DNA of 64,000 nt from Hippopus hippopus (lineage: Eukaryota > Mollusca > Bivalvia > Cardiida > Cardiidae). Where the stretch lies: the NCBI GenBank assembly GCA_946811185.2, contig OX328096.1, positions 22,261,881 through 22,325,880 on the forward strand, read 5' to 3'. The translations under genes were made by a program, and so were the position numbers. Position 1 is the first letter of the stretch. Every line of letters begins with the position of its first letter. The notes beneath the pieces are model-generated. The model did not search any database. It was not told the DNA's origin and worked only from the letters and a program-made list of their open reading frames with translations. This document shows positions 1 through 11,500 of the stretch, piece after piece.

Positions 1-740
1 TCACCCCTTTAGTTCTTTTCAGCTTATTATGTACATGCATAGGCGTAGCCAGGATTAAAATATTTATACGCACTGTGAGGCAGGAACTGCTGATGGAGGA
101 GGTAGCCGGAGGGTGGCATTTATTGTATTTTAGCATATTCCCTAGTAATCAGTGCTTCAATTTAAGTTTGTAAAGGCGCGCAGATCTAGAGAAAATTCAA
201 TACATGTACATGATCTTGTGATTTACAACTGGTTGTTGAATTTTTTATACGCACATGTATATATTGTGCATAATGGGTGCTGTGTACTTGACATGTATGT
301 GAGAGACAGCTGCCAATTACTGTAATCGCTTGCAGAGAATGTGCTTATCCCTTCACCAAACAATCCTGTGTGGTAAAACGTTGTGGGAAAAGAAGAAAAT
401 GTTTGTAACAATGTTTTCTACTCTTGAGAAACAAATTCTTTGATTTGAGCCATATTTGTCGTCTGCAAATGCTTTCAATTTGGACAAGTCTAAAATTTTT
501 GTCTGGTAAAGAGTCAAAAGACCTTGAAGTAAACTTCAATACAGGGATAGGTGTACTTGTCTCATAATGTACTGGTAACTGAAATACTGTTAAACACTCC
601 AAACAAGCAATCAAAGTATATGTTTTGTTATGAAGAAAATTATCAATATAGTATTTTGACATGAGGACTAGATTCAGAATAATCTTTTGCCATGATATTA
701 CATTTTAATTCATTCTTCCATGCAAGCTCATTTTAATTTT

Positions 741-949
741 TCAACCCTTTAGACATATCCAAATTGGAAGCAATTGCAGGCCACCAATTTGAAGTTGCTC
801 AAATGATGGTACGTTTTTGTCAAGGGTAGAAACCTTTGTGGAAAAGGAGAAAATGCTTATTGCCAGCATTTACTCCTTTACCCAAAATGTTTTCAAAAGC
901 TCTGTTCATCAGGGCTGTTAAAACATGAGAGTGTGTGGTAAAGGGTTAA
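741..949 (-). mobile_element. T1 MITE (diverged)
   Basis: Ends CAACCCTTTA ... AAAGGGTTAA; the core has lost part of the palindrome. A second relic lies at 345-517. Confidence 0.65.
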
Positions 950-1189
950 GAATTGCAGCACAAGACATGTTTGAACATCATGGTTAGTGGAGAGAAGTCT
1001 CAAGATGGACATTTTAGGTATTTGTCATCATGATTTTAGTTGAATTATTTTACATCCACGGATGTTATGCCAAGCGGGAGATTCTGGCCATTTCTGGGAC
1101 ATTTTCCTTTTGTATTCGAAAAATGTCCAATCATAAGGCACACAGGTGGGACTTTCTCCCTTTCAAAGTGATCTGATAATTAATCCTTA

Positions 1190-1392
1190 GGTTGCTAAAC
1201 CCAATTCACTGATCTTTTGTGGACTGTGTAGATCAAGATCAGACTGCACAGAACTTGCAGTCTGATCTTGGATCTACACTGTCTAATAAGGAGACTATCT
1301 TTCTGTCAAAAATACATTTGAAATGGTAAAATTTGGGTCTTTACTAATGGCTTGAAAGTTTCACTTCACTTGTTTAGCAGGATAAGGGTTAA
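1190..1392. mobile_element. T2 TTAA-flanked MITE, complete
   Basis: TTAATCCTTAG ... AAGGGTTAA with TTAA at both ends; 203 bp. The core is palindromic: GATCAAGATCAGACTGCA / TGCAGTCTGATCTTGGATC. It is the cleanest T2 copy in the window. TTAA plus CCTT ends suggest piggyBac-type mobilisation (inference). Confidence 0.85.
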
Positions 1393-2229
1393 GCCCTGAG
1401 TACATTTGTATACCTTATTTTGAAAGTGACTCCTACTTCTGCAAGTGTATTATCCGTAGGTGGACCTTCTTCAGATTTGTTGATTAGGGAAAAATGTGGA
1501 TGCAATGAGGATAAACATCAGCTCTTAGCGATTCGATGGTTAAAGGGAATTAACCCAATGATTTCATGGTGTAATGCTGTAATCACTTATCTCCCTTCCA
1601 TACTGTAATGCAACATGGTTGGTGTTGTTTTGTAAGTTTTCTATGCTAAAGCGAGTAGAAAATGTTCTGTTTGGTCTTTTACAGTATGTTGAAAAGTACA
1701 AGTATGGATATAATCAAATATGAAAGAAAAAATGTTATATTTGTAAAAAAAAAACATACTGAAAATTTGAAAAAAATTCAGTTTCAGTCAAAGGAAGTGT
1801 TTTTCTGCCATACTTCTTTTGCAGTTCTTGTCAAATACTATCGATAAGGTTTCATTAATAGTCCATGTGAAATATCTCTTGAAGATTATTTTTATGTTCC
1901 TTGTTGCTATTTTTGGGATTTTGAAGGTATTGAATTTAATTTTTTGTTTGTTTTTGGAGGGGTAGGGGAGGTGAAGGGGAAGGGCTGTAGACTTTGTTGA
2001 GGTTTCCTCATGGCATTTTACCATGCAAAATACAGAGACATGATTGCTTTGAGTTTCTTAATGTCTCTTGTGTAAATCTTTGAAGGCCAAGTGACAAAAC
2101 TGCTATTAGATTTCAATGGTATTTTGGTTGAATTATCTTTGTGCAGACTGTTTCTTATTGGTAAATGATATTCCTATCATGAAGTAATATACTGATTTCA
2201 GATTTAACAAAGAAAGAGTTTGTTGTCCA

Positions 2230-2530
2230 TGGACCAGCCCGCATAGCTCAGTTGGTAGAGCGTTGTTTCCTGAACATGGTGTTTCCGGTCACTTGAGGGG
2301 ATGGGTTCGATTATCATGGCTGGCCATCTAAACCTTTGAGAAGAGACATTAAACCGAGGTCCCCTGTGACAGTGCTATACACTGAGCACGTTAAAGAAAC
2401 AGGCGTAACCTAGGATGGGTTTCGTCCTGTATCTGCACTATTCCCTGTAACAATACCAACAGCCTTCAGGGGGCGTCATCCATATGGGCAACCGGTGGTG
2501 ACGATAAATAAACGCATATTCAATCAATAA
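2230..2530 (+). mobile_element. S2 SINE, full length
   Basis: Head GCATAGCTCAGTTGGTAGAG and GGGTTCGATT (near-consensus A and B boxes), body GGTCCCCTGTGACAGTG, GGATGGGTTTCGTCCTGTA, tail ATAAATAAACGC. A second body fragment follows at 2560-2712. Confidence 0.83.
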
Positions 2531-3025
2531 TTGTCCATGCCTATTACTGTCTTTTGGATGTGACAAAACGGAGGTCCCCGGTGATGGTGATGGTGCTATA
2601 CACTGAGCATGTTAAAGAACCAGGTGTAACTTAGGATGAGTTTTTTCCTGTATCCTGCAAAATTAACAGTCTACTGGGGGTGTCACCCATATAGGCAACA
2701 ATAAATAAATGAAAATCAACCATCCAGATATGCGCCTTATGGGTCATTTGTTTCTTTAGTAAGTAGATCAATATAGAGCCATCATTAGTGCTCTTGTTCA
2801 TTACATGCCTACTGCTTCATAATTCATCATAACTTAGACATGAAATGATTTCACCTGTTACTAGACAATCTTGTGTTTTAATGACACTGAGGAATAAAGT
2901 ATTTGAAGATTTCATTGGAAAAGGAGAAAATGCTGGTAACCAGCAATTTGTCCTATTCCTACAACACTTTCTACTTTTGAAAGGCAAATTTGATCATTTG
3001 AGTCACATTTGACTAAACAACAGAC

Positions 3026-3700
3026 ATAAAGCTCCGCCTACAGATATCACTCGGTCTGTGAATCAAAAACGATCAAACTATGAATATGCCTTATGGCTAA
3101 GCTGGTAGATATTTTTTGAAGTTATAGAGGTGAAAATGAAAAAGAGGTTGGTTTATTTCAGTCAGTAGTAAAATGCCACCTTACACCTCTTACATTTGAT
3201 ATATGCATTTAAATTGAACCCCTGAAACATGTCATAAAATCGTTGGTCTGCTGTTGTAATCATTTTTTTACCGGACAAAAATAAGCTGTTTTGGAGGTTC
3301 AAAATATTGTATACAGAGATTTTTTTTGTAATTCAGCTGCCAATATTTGAGTGAATGATTTCACCAGATTCCCATTATTCCCTGGTATTTATTTATGGTT
3401 GAAATTCTGATAAACTGATTACGGTATAAACGATATCCCCAAAAATGATTCAGTCATTTATTTCAAGTCTAAAATTGTTTTCTTCATGGATATCCTAAAA
3501 TGATGTCACTCTTAGGTCTACATAAGGTATTTATATCATGTTTACAAAGATAAATCATGGATATCATTTCTATTGGTTTATTTAAGTTTTTTGTTTATAT
3601 TATTCAAAAATATTTGTAACTGCAAATGATTCAAAATGTCCAAGGAAAATGGCAAAATTATTTTTGCTCGGAGACAAATACTGATCGTTGATTGTTTTTT
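3026..3700. other. Intergenic stretch, no feature recognised
   Basis: AT-rich; neither strand has a convincing frame. The same holds for 1-340, 1393-2225, 36830-37240 and 46840-47105. Confidence 0.6.
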
Positions 3701-3702
3701 AT

Positions 3703-4868
3703 AGCTCACCTGAGCACAACGTGCTCAAGGGGAGCTTTCAGGATCACCCGGTGTCCATCGTCAACAATTCTTTAAACATCAACTCCTCCTAAACCGCTGG
3801 GCCAATTTGGACCAAACTTGGCTGGAATGTTCCTTGGGAGGTCCTCTTTAAAAACTGTTCACAGAATTTGATTCCATCAAAAACTCTGGTTGCCATGGCA
3901 ACCAAATGGAATTTTCTAAGAAATTCTTTGAAAATCTTCTTCTCTGAAACCGCTGGTCAGATTTTGAAATAATTTCACAGAGATGTTCCTTGGGTGACCC
4001 TTTTCAAAAATTGTTCGCGAAATTTTGATCCATCAAGAAACATGGCTCTGGTGAATGGGGGCTACTTGCACTATACAGAAATGAAGAAATTCTTAAAAAT
4101 TCTTCTTCTCTGAAACGGCTGGTCAGATTTTGAAATAATTTCATAGAAATGTTTCTTGGGTGACCCTTTTTGCAAATTGTTCGAGAAATTTTGATCCATC
4201 AAGAAACATGGCTCTGTTGGCTGTGGGCTATTTACACTATACAGACATGAAGAAATTCTTAAAAATTCTTCTTCTTTGAAACCGCTGGTCAGATTTTGAA
4301 ATAATTTCACAGCAATGTTCCTTGGGTGACTCTTTTCAAAACTTGTTCACAAAATTGTGATCTGTCAAGAAACATGGCTCTGATGGTGGGGGCTATTTGC
4401 ACTACAGGGACATGAAGAAGAATTTCTTAATTCTTCTTTTCTGGAACGGCTGGTCAGATTTTGAAATAATTTCACAGAAATGTTCCTAGGGTGACCCCTT
4501 TCAAAAACTATTAGGGAAATTTTTATCTGTCGAAAAACAACAGCCAATTGTTGGCACCTGCATGTGGTGCTCTTGTTCGACTTATGTTTTTAGTCACTAT
4601 CGAGCATGTGCTCTTCTTCAAGAAATTGTCCTTGGGTGATCTATCCAAAAATTTATTTGCAGAATTCTGATTCATCAAATTCATTGCTGTGGTGATGATT
4701 GTAGGGGTGGTGACAGATTTTGAAATGACTTTTACAGGTGACCTTTTCAAAATTGCTTGGCAAAATAATGATTTTGTTTCCAAAGTTTCAATACCTCAAA
4801 AAAAATTGGCTATGGTCCTCTCAAAAATTCAGGTGAGTGATCCAGGGCCATCTTTGCCCTCTTGTTTC
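3703..4868 (-). mobile_element. Hairpin-ended element (HE) 1, AGCTCACC type
   Basis: Opens TAGCTCACCTGAGCACAACG with a stem pairing GAGCAC/GTGCTC and closes GGCCATCTTTGCCCTCTTGT. Inside are tandem units of about 180 bp (anchors TGGTCAGATTTTGAAATAAT and GTTCCTTGGGTGACC) and one GTTGCCATGGCAAC. Confidence 0.8.
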
Positions 4869-4876
4869 TTTTTTAG

Positions 4877-6770
4877 CTCACCTGAGCACAATGTGCTCAA
4901 GGGGAGCTTTTAGGATCACCCTGTGTCCGTCGTCAACAATTCTTTAAACATCTTCTCCTCCTAAACAGTTTGGCCAATTTGGACCAAACTTGGCTGGAAT
5001 GTTCCTTGGGAGGTCCTCTTTCAAATGTGTTCACAGAATTTGATTCCATCAAAAACTCTGGTTGCCATGGCAACCAAATGGAATTTTCTAAGAAATTCTT
5101 TAAAAATCTTCTCCTCTGAAACCGCTGGTCAGATTTTGAAATAATTTCACAGAAATGTTCCTTGGGTGACCCTTTTCAAAACTCGTTTGCAAAATTTTGA
5201 TCCGTCGAAAAACATGGCAGTGGTGGTGTTGGGGGGGGGCTCTTTGTGTTGTGCGGTGTCAACAATTCTTTAAACATCTTCTTCTCCTGAACCGCTGGGC
5301 CAGTTTGGACCAAACTTGGCTGGAATGTTCCTTGGGAGGTCCTCTCTAAAAAGTTTTCACAGAATTTGATTCCATCAAAAACTCTGGTTGCCATGGCAAC
5401 CAAATGGAATTTTCTAAGAAATTCTTTAAAAATCTTCTCCTCTGAAACCGCTGGTCAGATTTTGAAATAATTTCACAGAAATGATCCTTGGGTGACCCTT
5501 TTCAAAAACCGTTCGCAAAATTTTGATCTGTCGAAAAACATGGCAGTGGTGGTGTTGGGGGGGGGGGGCTCTTTGTGTTGTGCGGTGTCAACAATTCTTT
5601 AAACATCTTCTTCTCCTGAACTGCTGGGCCAATTTGGACCAAACTTGGCTGGAATGTTCCTTGGGAGGTCCTCTTTAAAAATGTTCACAGAATTTGATTC
5701 CATCAAAAACTCTGGTTGCCATGGCAACCAAATGGAATTTTCTAAGAAATTCTTTAAAAATCTTCTCCTCTGAAACTGCTGGTCAGATTTTGAAATAATT
5801 TTACTGAAATGTTCCTTGGGTGACCCTTTTCAAAAATTGTTCACGAAATTTTGATCTGTCAAAAACATGGCCATGGTGGGTGGGGGGGGGGGGGGGGGGG
5901 GCTCTTTGCACTGTAAGGATTTAAAGAAATTCTTTGAAATTCTTCTTCTCTTAAACCACTTGTCAGATTTTGAAATTATTTCACAGAAATGTTCCTTGGG
6001 TGCCCCTTTTGAAAAATTGTTCGCGAAATTTTGATCCGTCAAGAAACATGGCTGTGATGGTGGGGGGCTATTTGCACTATACGGACATGTAGAAATTCTT
6101 AAAAATTCCTCTTCTCTTAAACCACTGGTCAGATTTTGAAATAATTTCACAGAAATGATCCATATATTATGCCCCTTTTTTTAGCTCGGCTGTTTTCGAA
6201 GAAAATATTGAGGTATTGTCATAGCCCTGTTGTTGTCGTCTGCGTTGTTGTTGTTGTCATTATGCAAAAACTTTGACGTTTTGTTATATCTCAGCTTCCA
6301 CTCAACACATGTACTTGAAACTTGGAATAATTGTTCACTAGTAAAAGAGCAACCCAACAAGGGCAGATAACTAAAATCATTTTGTACAAATTATGCCCCT
6401 TTTTCGACTTAAAATTTTAACTTACTATCCAGCACCCAACAGCCAATTGTTGGCACCCGCATGCGGTGCTCTTGTTCGACTTAATATTTTTAGCCACTAT
6501 CGGGCATCTACTCTTGTTCAAGAAATGGTCCTTGGGTGACCTATCCCAAAATTTATTTGCAGAATTCTGATTCGTCAAAAACATGGCTATGGTGATGATT
6601 GTAGGGGTGGTGACAGATTTTGAAATGATTTTTACAGGTGACCTTTTCAAAATTGCTTGGCAAAATAATGATTTTGTTTCCAAAATTTCAATACTTCAAA
6701 AACAAAAATGGCTATGGTCCTCTCTAAAATTCAGGTGAGCGATCCAGGGCCATCTTGGCCCTCTTGTTTT
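4877..6770 (-). mobile_element. Hairpin-ended element (HE) 2, AGCTCACC type, directly following HE1
   Basis: Same ends as HE1 in the same orientation, separated by a few T residues. Contains three larger units of about 330 bp starting near 4933, 5257 and 5587, each with TTTGGACCAAACTTGGCTGG and GTTGCCATGGCAAC, and a 20-base G run at 5882-5901. Confidence 0.8.
5882..5901. repeat. Twenty-base G run in HE2
   Basis: Uninterrupted G homopolymer; shorter G runs occur at the same unit position near 5230 and 5558. Confidence 0.85.
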
Positions 6771-7758
6771 TGATTGATAGCTGTGGTTTGGTCTATTGCA
6801 TTCTATTTTGATGTGTCTAAGATTGTGTCATCTGGTATTAAAAGAGTTAAATATCATTTCAGTTTTACCAAGCAACAAAATTGTTGAATTGCCGAATTCC
6901 CAAGAATTTGCAGACAACAAATTAAATGTGGCTCAAACTATGGGAACTGTCATTTAAAGGTAAGGAATGGTGGGAAAAGGAGAAAATACCTGTTGCAAGC
7001 AATTGATCCTTTCCCAAAAATGTTTTCAAAGTTTTCTTCCTCAACGCTATTGAAAAGTTGGGATTGCGCTGTAAAAGGCTAATGGGATAGATTTTCATCC
7101 TGAGAAGACCACAAATATAAATAATTTCTAGATTTGATTTAATTTCAAAATATTTAAAAAACAGCAAGTGAACACTACCTGTAAGTTGAATAACAATACA
7201 TCAACAATGACCAATAGCCTTTGTGATACCAAATTTGGTTAGATTTCATCAAGATACAGTTTAACTGCAATTGTGTGTCACCTTAAACAGGTTAAAAGCA
7301 TTTGGACTTTAGATAGTACAAGTATAAAATGACCCATAAAAAGATCTTTAAGAAAATAATAATACATTCCAAATTATTTATATACAAATATCCTGATTTC
7401 TATAGTGTAAGGTCACTTGGTTAGGGTCAGCTGTTTACCATGTGAAAAAATTTGAGACTCGTCTAAATTGACAGCATTTGCAGACAACAAAATAAATGTG
7501 ATTCAAAAATTGAAATATGATTACTGGTAACCAGCATGTTCTCCTTTTCCCTAAATGTTTTCCAACACTTTCTTTACTATATTCCTCAATATACAGATAA
7601 AATAATTCCGAAATTCATGATACCTGTTTTATGTTGCTGTTTTGGATTTTTTTGTGTATATATATAAGTGACACACTATTGACATTTAAGTATATAATAT
7701 CCATTCCGTTTTTCTGTATCGGATCTTTATTTGTAAACAAGTTACATAGTATCACCAT

Positions 7759-7982
7759 TTAACTCTTTACCCTACGACAAAATGTCACACTTGTCCACAT
7801 TGAAAGCATTTGCAGACCACAAAATGAAAGTGACTCAAAAATTTGAATCTGTGTATGGAAGAGTAGTAAACATTGTGGGAAAAGGAGAAAGTGCTGGTTA
7901 CCAGCATTTTCTCCTTTTCCCACAGTATTTTCATAAGGCTTCTTCTTTGGGGTTGTAAAAACTTTGGATAGTGAGGTAATTA
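7759..7982 (-). mobile_element. T1 MITE
   Basis: TTAACTCTTTACC at 7759 and the full palindrome GTGCTGGTTACCAGCA. The right end is eroded and meets a SINE. T1 relics also lie at 2866-3025, 6872-7082 and 7432-7580. Confidence 0.8.
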
Positions 7983-7984
7983 AT

Positions 7985-8262
7985 TGATTGATTGATTGTA
8001 TGGTGTTTAACGCCATTTTCAACATTATTTCAGTTATATCACAGCGGCCAGTGCACATATTCATGCTTTCCTGGATTTTCTTTTACCATTACTCCGCACA
8101 ATATTCTTTCCAAGCTACTGGCTGCTTTCCCACATAATCATAGTTGAAACAATGGTCAGCAGTAAGAGAGGAATGAATCCTGTTGCAATGACTATCATCA
8201 ATCCTCTGAATGAGATTGGCTGAGCCTGGAATCGAACAAGCAAACCCCCTGTCAAGTACTAT
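7985..8262 (-). mobile_element. S1 SINE, reverse, downstream of PIGQ
   Basis: Opens with a GATTGATTGATTG tail and AACATTATTTCAGTTATATC; includes GCTGCTTTCCCACATAATC. The tRNA head is largely degraded. It lies about 130 bp past the PIGQ stop codon. Confidence 0.8.
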
Positions 8263-8395
8263 CTGCCTCTTTTTTCAAAGTAAACAGTACAAGTTGACAA
8301 TTCAATGTACAAAATCAGTCTCATTCAACATAACCAAAGATTTTTCATAAATTATGTTCAGAAAAACTAAAACTAATTAACAAATAAGTAATATT

Positions 8396-8545
8396 CTATG
8401 AAATATTTTTCTTTTTCTCTATCCATGGAAACACAAGATCTCCATACAGTAAGTTTTTACAGAATGTGGACCAGTCGAGTGAGCTGGCTGATGTAGAACT
8501 GTCTCTTGTCAGGGTCATCACTTCATTCAGATCTAGCATAGTCAT
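8396..8545 (-). CDS. PIGQ: PIGQ coding exon 9 with stop
   Basis: Acceptor TTTACAG. Encodes [20 protein letters not shown] and ends in TAG at 8396-8398. This aligns with the human ending CRKLFLGELIYPW. A reverse SINE fragment lies close downstream. Confidence 0.94.
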   Translation of the reverse strand: MTMLDLNEVMTLTRDSSTSASSLDWSTFCKNLLYGDLVFPWIEKKKNIS

Positions 8546-11500
8546 CTGTAAATTAACAAAACAAACATCAAGAAATTCAAGTTTATGACTGAAGGATTCG
8601 TTTTTTTTTTTTTTACCTGAAACAGTTAAAATATCTGACCTGTATGTGGTTGAACCAAAGGAAAAAAGGTTATAAAACTTTAGTGTGACATGGAAATACA
8701 GACTGATTATTCAATACGGTGAACGTCGAAACTGCGCAGTCCATGCAGGCTAATCCGAGACGGCACTTTACGACTACATTAGATTTTGTTCTTCGGTAGT
8801 CTTGCGCAAAACAGAAAATTACATAAAAACGGAAAGTGTCGTTTCGGATTAGCCTGTGCAGGCTGATCCGAAACGACACTTTACGCAAATGTCCGAATGC
8901 CACTTTTCGCATGTTGCAGGCCATATATTAGTCATGCTCTGTGAAATAGTGGTTGGTATACTACCTTACTAAGATGAATCAACTCTTTATCACACAACAA
9001 AATATAGACTTGTACAAATTTGAAAGCATTAACAGACAACAAAATCAAAGGAGGCTCAAATGATGAAACTTGGCTTTAATTAGAAAACATTGTGGGAAAT
9101 TTTTTTCCGCAATGTTTCAAAAGCTTTCCTTCTTGGGGTTGTTAAAACTTGTTAAAACTTGGGTTTGTGTGGTAAAGGGATAAACCCTTTTTTCAAGAGT
9201 ACAGCTCTTATGTATTCTGCAGTAACACTTTGATAATAGAGCAAAGACTGCAAGATTTTACGCACCTGCATGCTCAGAATGAAGCATGATTGGTTTTCCT
9301 TACTTGTTTTCGATTTGTGAACATGGAATGAGGCACCATCTGAAATAATAACATAAACAGTATCACTATATGCAGGTGCCAGTGCTGGCTGTAGGTGCTT
9401 TGTCAAAGTTTATTCCAAGTTGAAAAAGCCGAGTCCCAATATCTCAGTCGGTAGTGTGCAGGACTTGAGAACAGGGGGTCTTGGGTTCGATCCACGGCTT
9501 GGCCAATTTCTTTCCGAGGATTGATGATAGTCATCGCGACAGGAATCATTCCTCTCCCACTGCTGACCATTGTCTCGACGATGATTATGTGGGAAAGCAG
9601 CCAGTCGCTTAGCCACCAATACAAAACTGAAACAGTGCTGTAAACCCTTTACTAGACTACAAAATTTAAGACTCCTCCCAATCAATAGCATTAGTAGATG
9701 ACAAAGTAAATGTGGCAACTTTTATTGCTAGCAGCAAACTGCTTTTTGTGCAATGTTTTTGTAAATTAATCTTCTTGTAAACCATATTTCATGTTGATTA
9801 TCAACATTTTACGAGGATTGATTCAAATTTGTTTCAAGAGGTACCAAGTCAAAATAGCTTGTGCAGTAACAGGTGAAAACAATTGAATACTAATTAGAAT
9901 ACTACATATTTCTATAATGTTTCTCCTTTTACTACCATACATTTAACTCTTAACCAAAGGACAAAATTTTAGATTTGTCCAAATTCAAGGCATTGCAGAT
10001 GACCATATAAGTGTATTTGAAATGATGCTAGTGGCCTTTGAAATAGAAAACACTGGGAAAAGGATCATAAAATACTGGTAACCAGCATTTTCTTCTTTTC
10101 CACAATGTTTTTTTTCAAAAGCTGGTTTTCTCAGCGTCGTTAAAACTCGGGATTAAGAGGTAAATGAATAAAAGCTATCTGCTGCATGACATAAAAGAAT
10201 GTCATAGTTAGAAGGTAATTGTGTTCAGGCATGAAGTCATTTTTCCTTAACATTTTCCATTTAATCAGAATTATTTTCTTTTTTTGTCAGTTTTCTTCCA
10301 TGTTGCTTCTGGCTTTCCTTTTTTAGCTCACCTGAGCACATAGTGCTCGGGGTGAGCTATTATGATTGGTCAATGTCTGTCGTCCGTCTGTCTGTCCGTC
10401 CGTAAACAATTACTAAAAAATCTTCTCCTCTGAAACCTCCGATCAGATTTCAATGAAACTTCACAGAAATGATCCTGGGATGATGGACTTTCAGAATACT
10501 TCAAAGATTTGAATTCCATGAAGAACTCTGGTTGCCATGGCAACCGAAAGAAAAAACTTTAAAAATCTTCTTGTCCCAAACTGTAAGGGCTTGAGCTTTC
10601 ATATATGGCATGTAACATCATCTAGTGGCCCTCTACCAAAATACTTCAAATTATGGCCCTAGTGTGGAAATTGGCCCTATGTTGTGGGTTCTCTGATTTC
10701 ACATAGAGATATAGAAGGAAATCTTTAAAAATCTTCTTGTCCCAAACCGTAAGGGCTAGAGCTTTCATATATGGCATGTAGCATCATCTAGTGACCCTCT
10801 ACCAAAATACTTCAAATTATGGCCCTGGTGTTAAAAATTGGCCCTATGTTGGGGTCTCGGATTTCATAGAGAGATAAAGAAGGAAATCTTTAAAAATCTT
10901 CTTGTCCCAAACCGTAAGGGCTAGAGCTTTCATATTTGGCATGTAGCATCATCTAGTGGCCCTCTACCAAAATACTTCAAATTATGGCCCTAGTTTTGAA
11001 AATGGCCCTATGTTGTGGGTTCTCGGATGTCACATAGAGATAAAGAAGGAAATCTTTAAAAATCTTCTTGTCCCAAACTGTAAGGGCTAGAGCTCTCATA
11101 TATGGCATGTAGCATCATCTAGTGGCCCTCTACCAAAATACTTCAAATTATGGCCCTAGTGTGGAAATTGGCCCTATGTTGTGGGTTCTCGGATTTCACA
11201 TAGAGATAAAGAAGGAAATCTTTAAAAATCTTCTTGTCCTAAACCGTAAGGGCTAGAGCTTTCATATATGGCATGTAGCATCATCTAGTGACCCTCTACC
11301 AAAATACTTCAAATTATGGCCCTGGTGTTAAAAATTGGCCCTATGTTGTGGGTTCTCGGATTTCACATAGAGATAAAGAAGGAAATCTTTAAAAATCTGC
11401 TTGTCCCAAACCGTAAAGGCTAGAGCTTTCATATTTGGCATGTAGCATCATCTAGTGGCCCTCTACCAAAATTCCAGCAAAAAATAAGAGGCAAGTAGCC

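Noticed and set aside
2230..2310. A tRNA gene with good A and B boxes
   Set aside because: It runs into a long SINE body with an A-rich tail, and the cloverleaf arms do not pair convincingly.
9430..9500. A second tRNA-like gene
   Set aside because: It is the head of an S1 SINE; the same head with full body occurs at 43797 and 45553.
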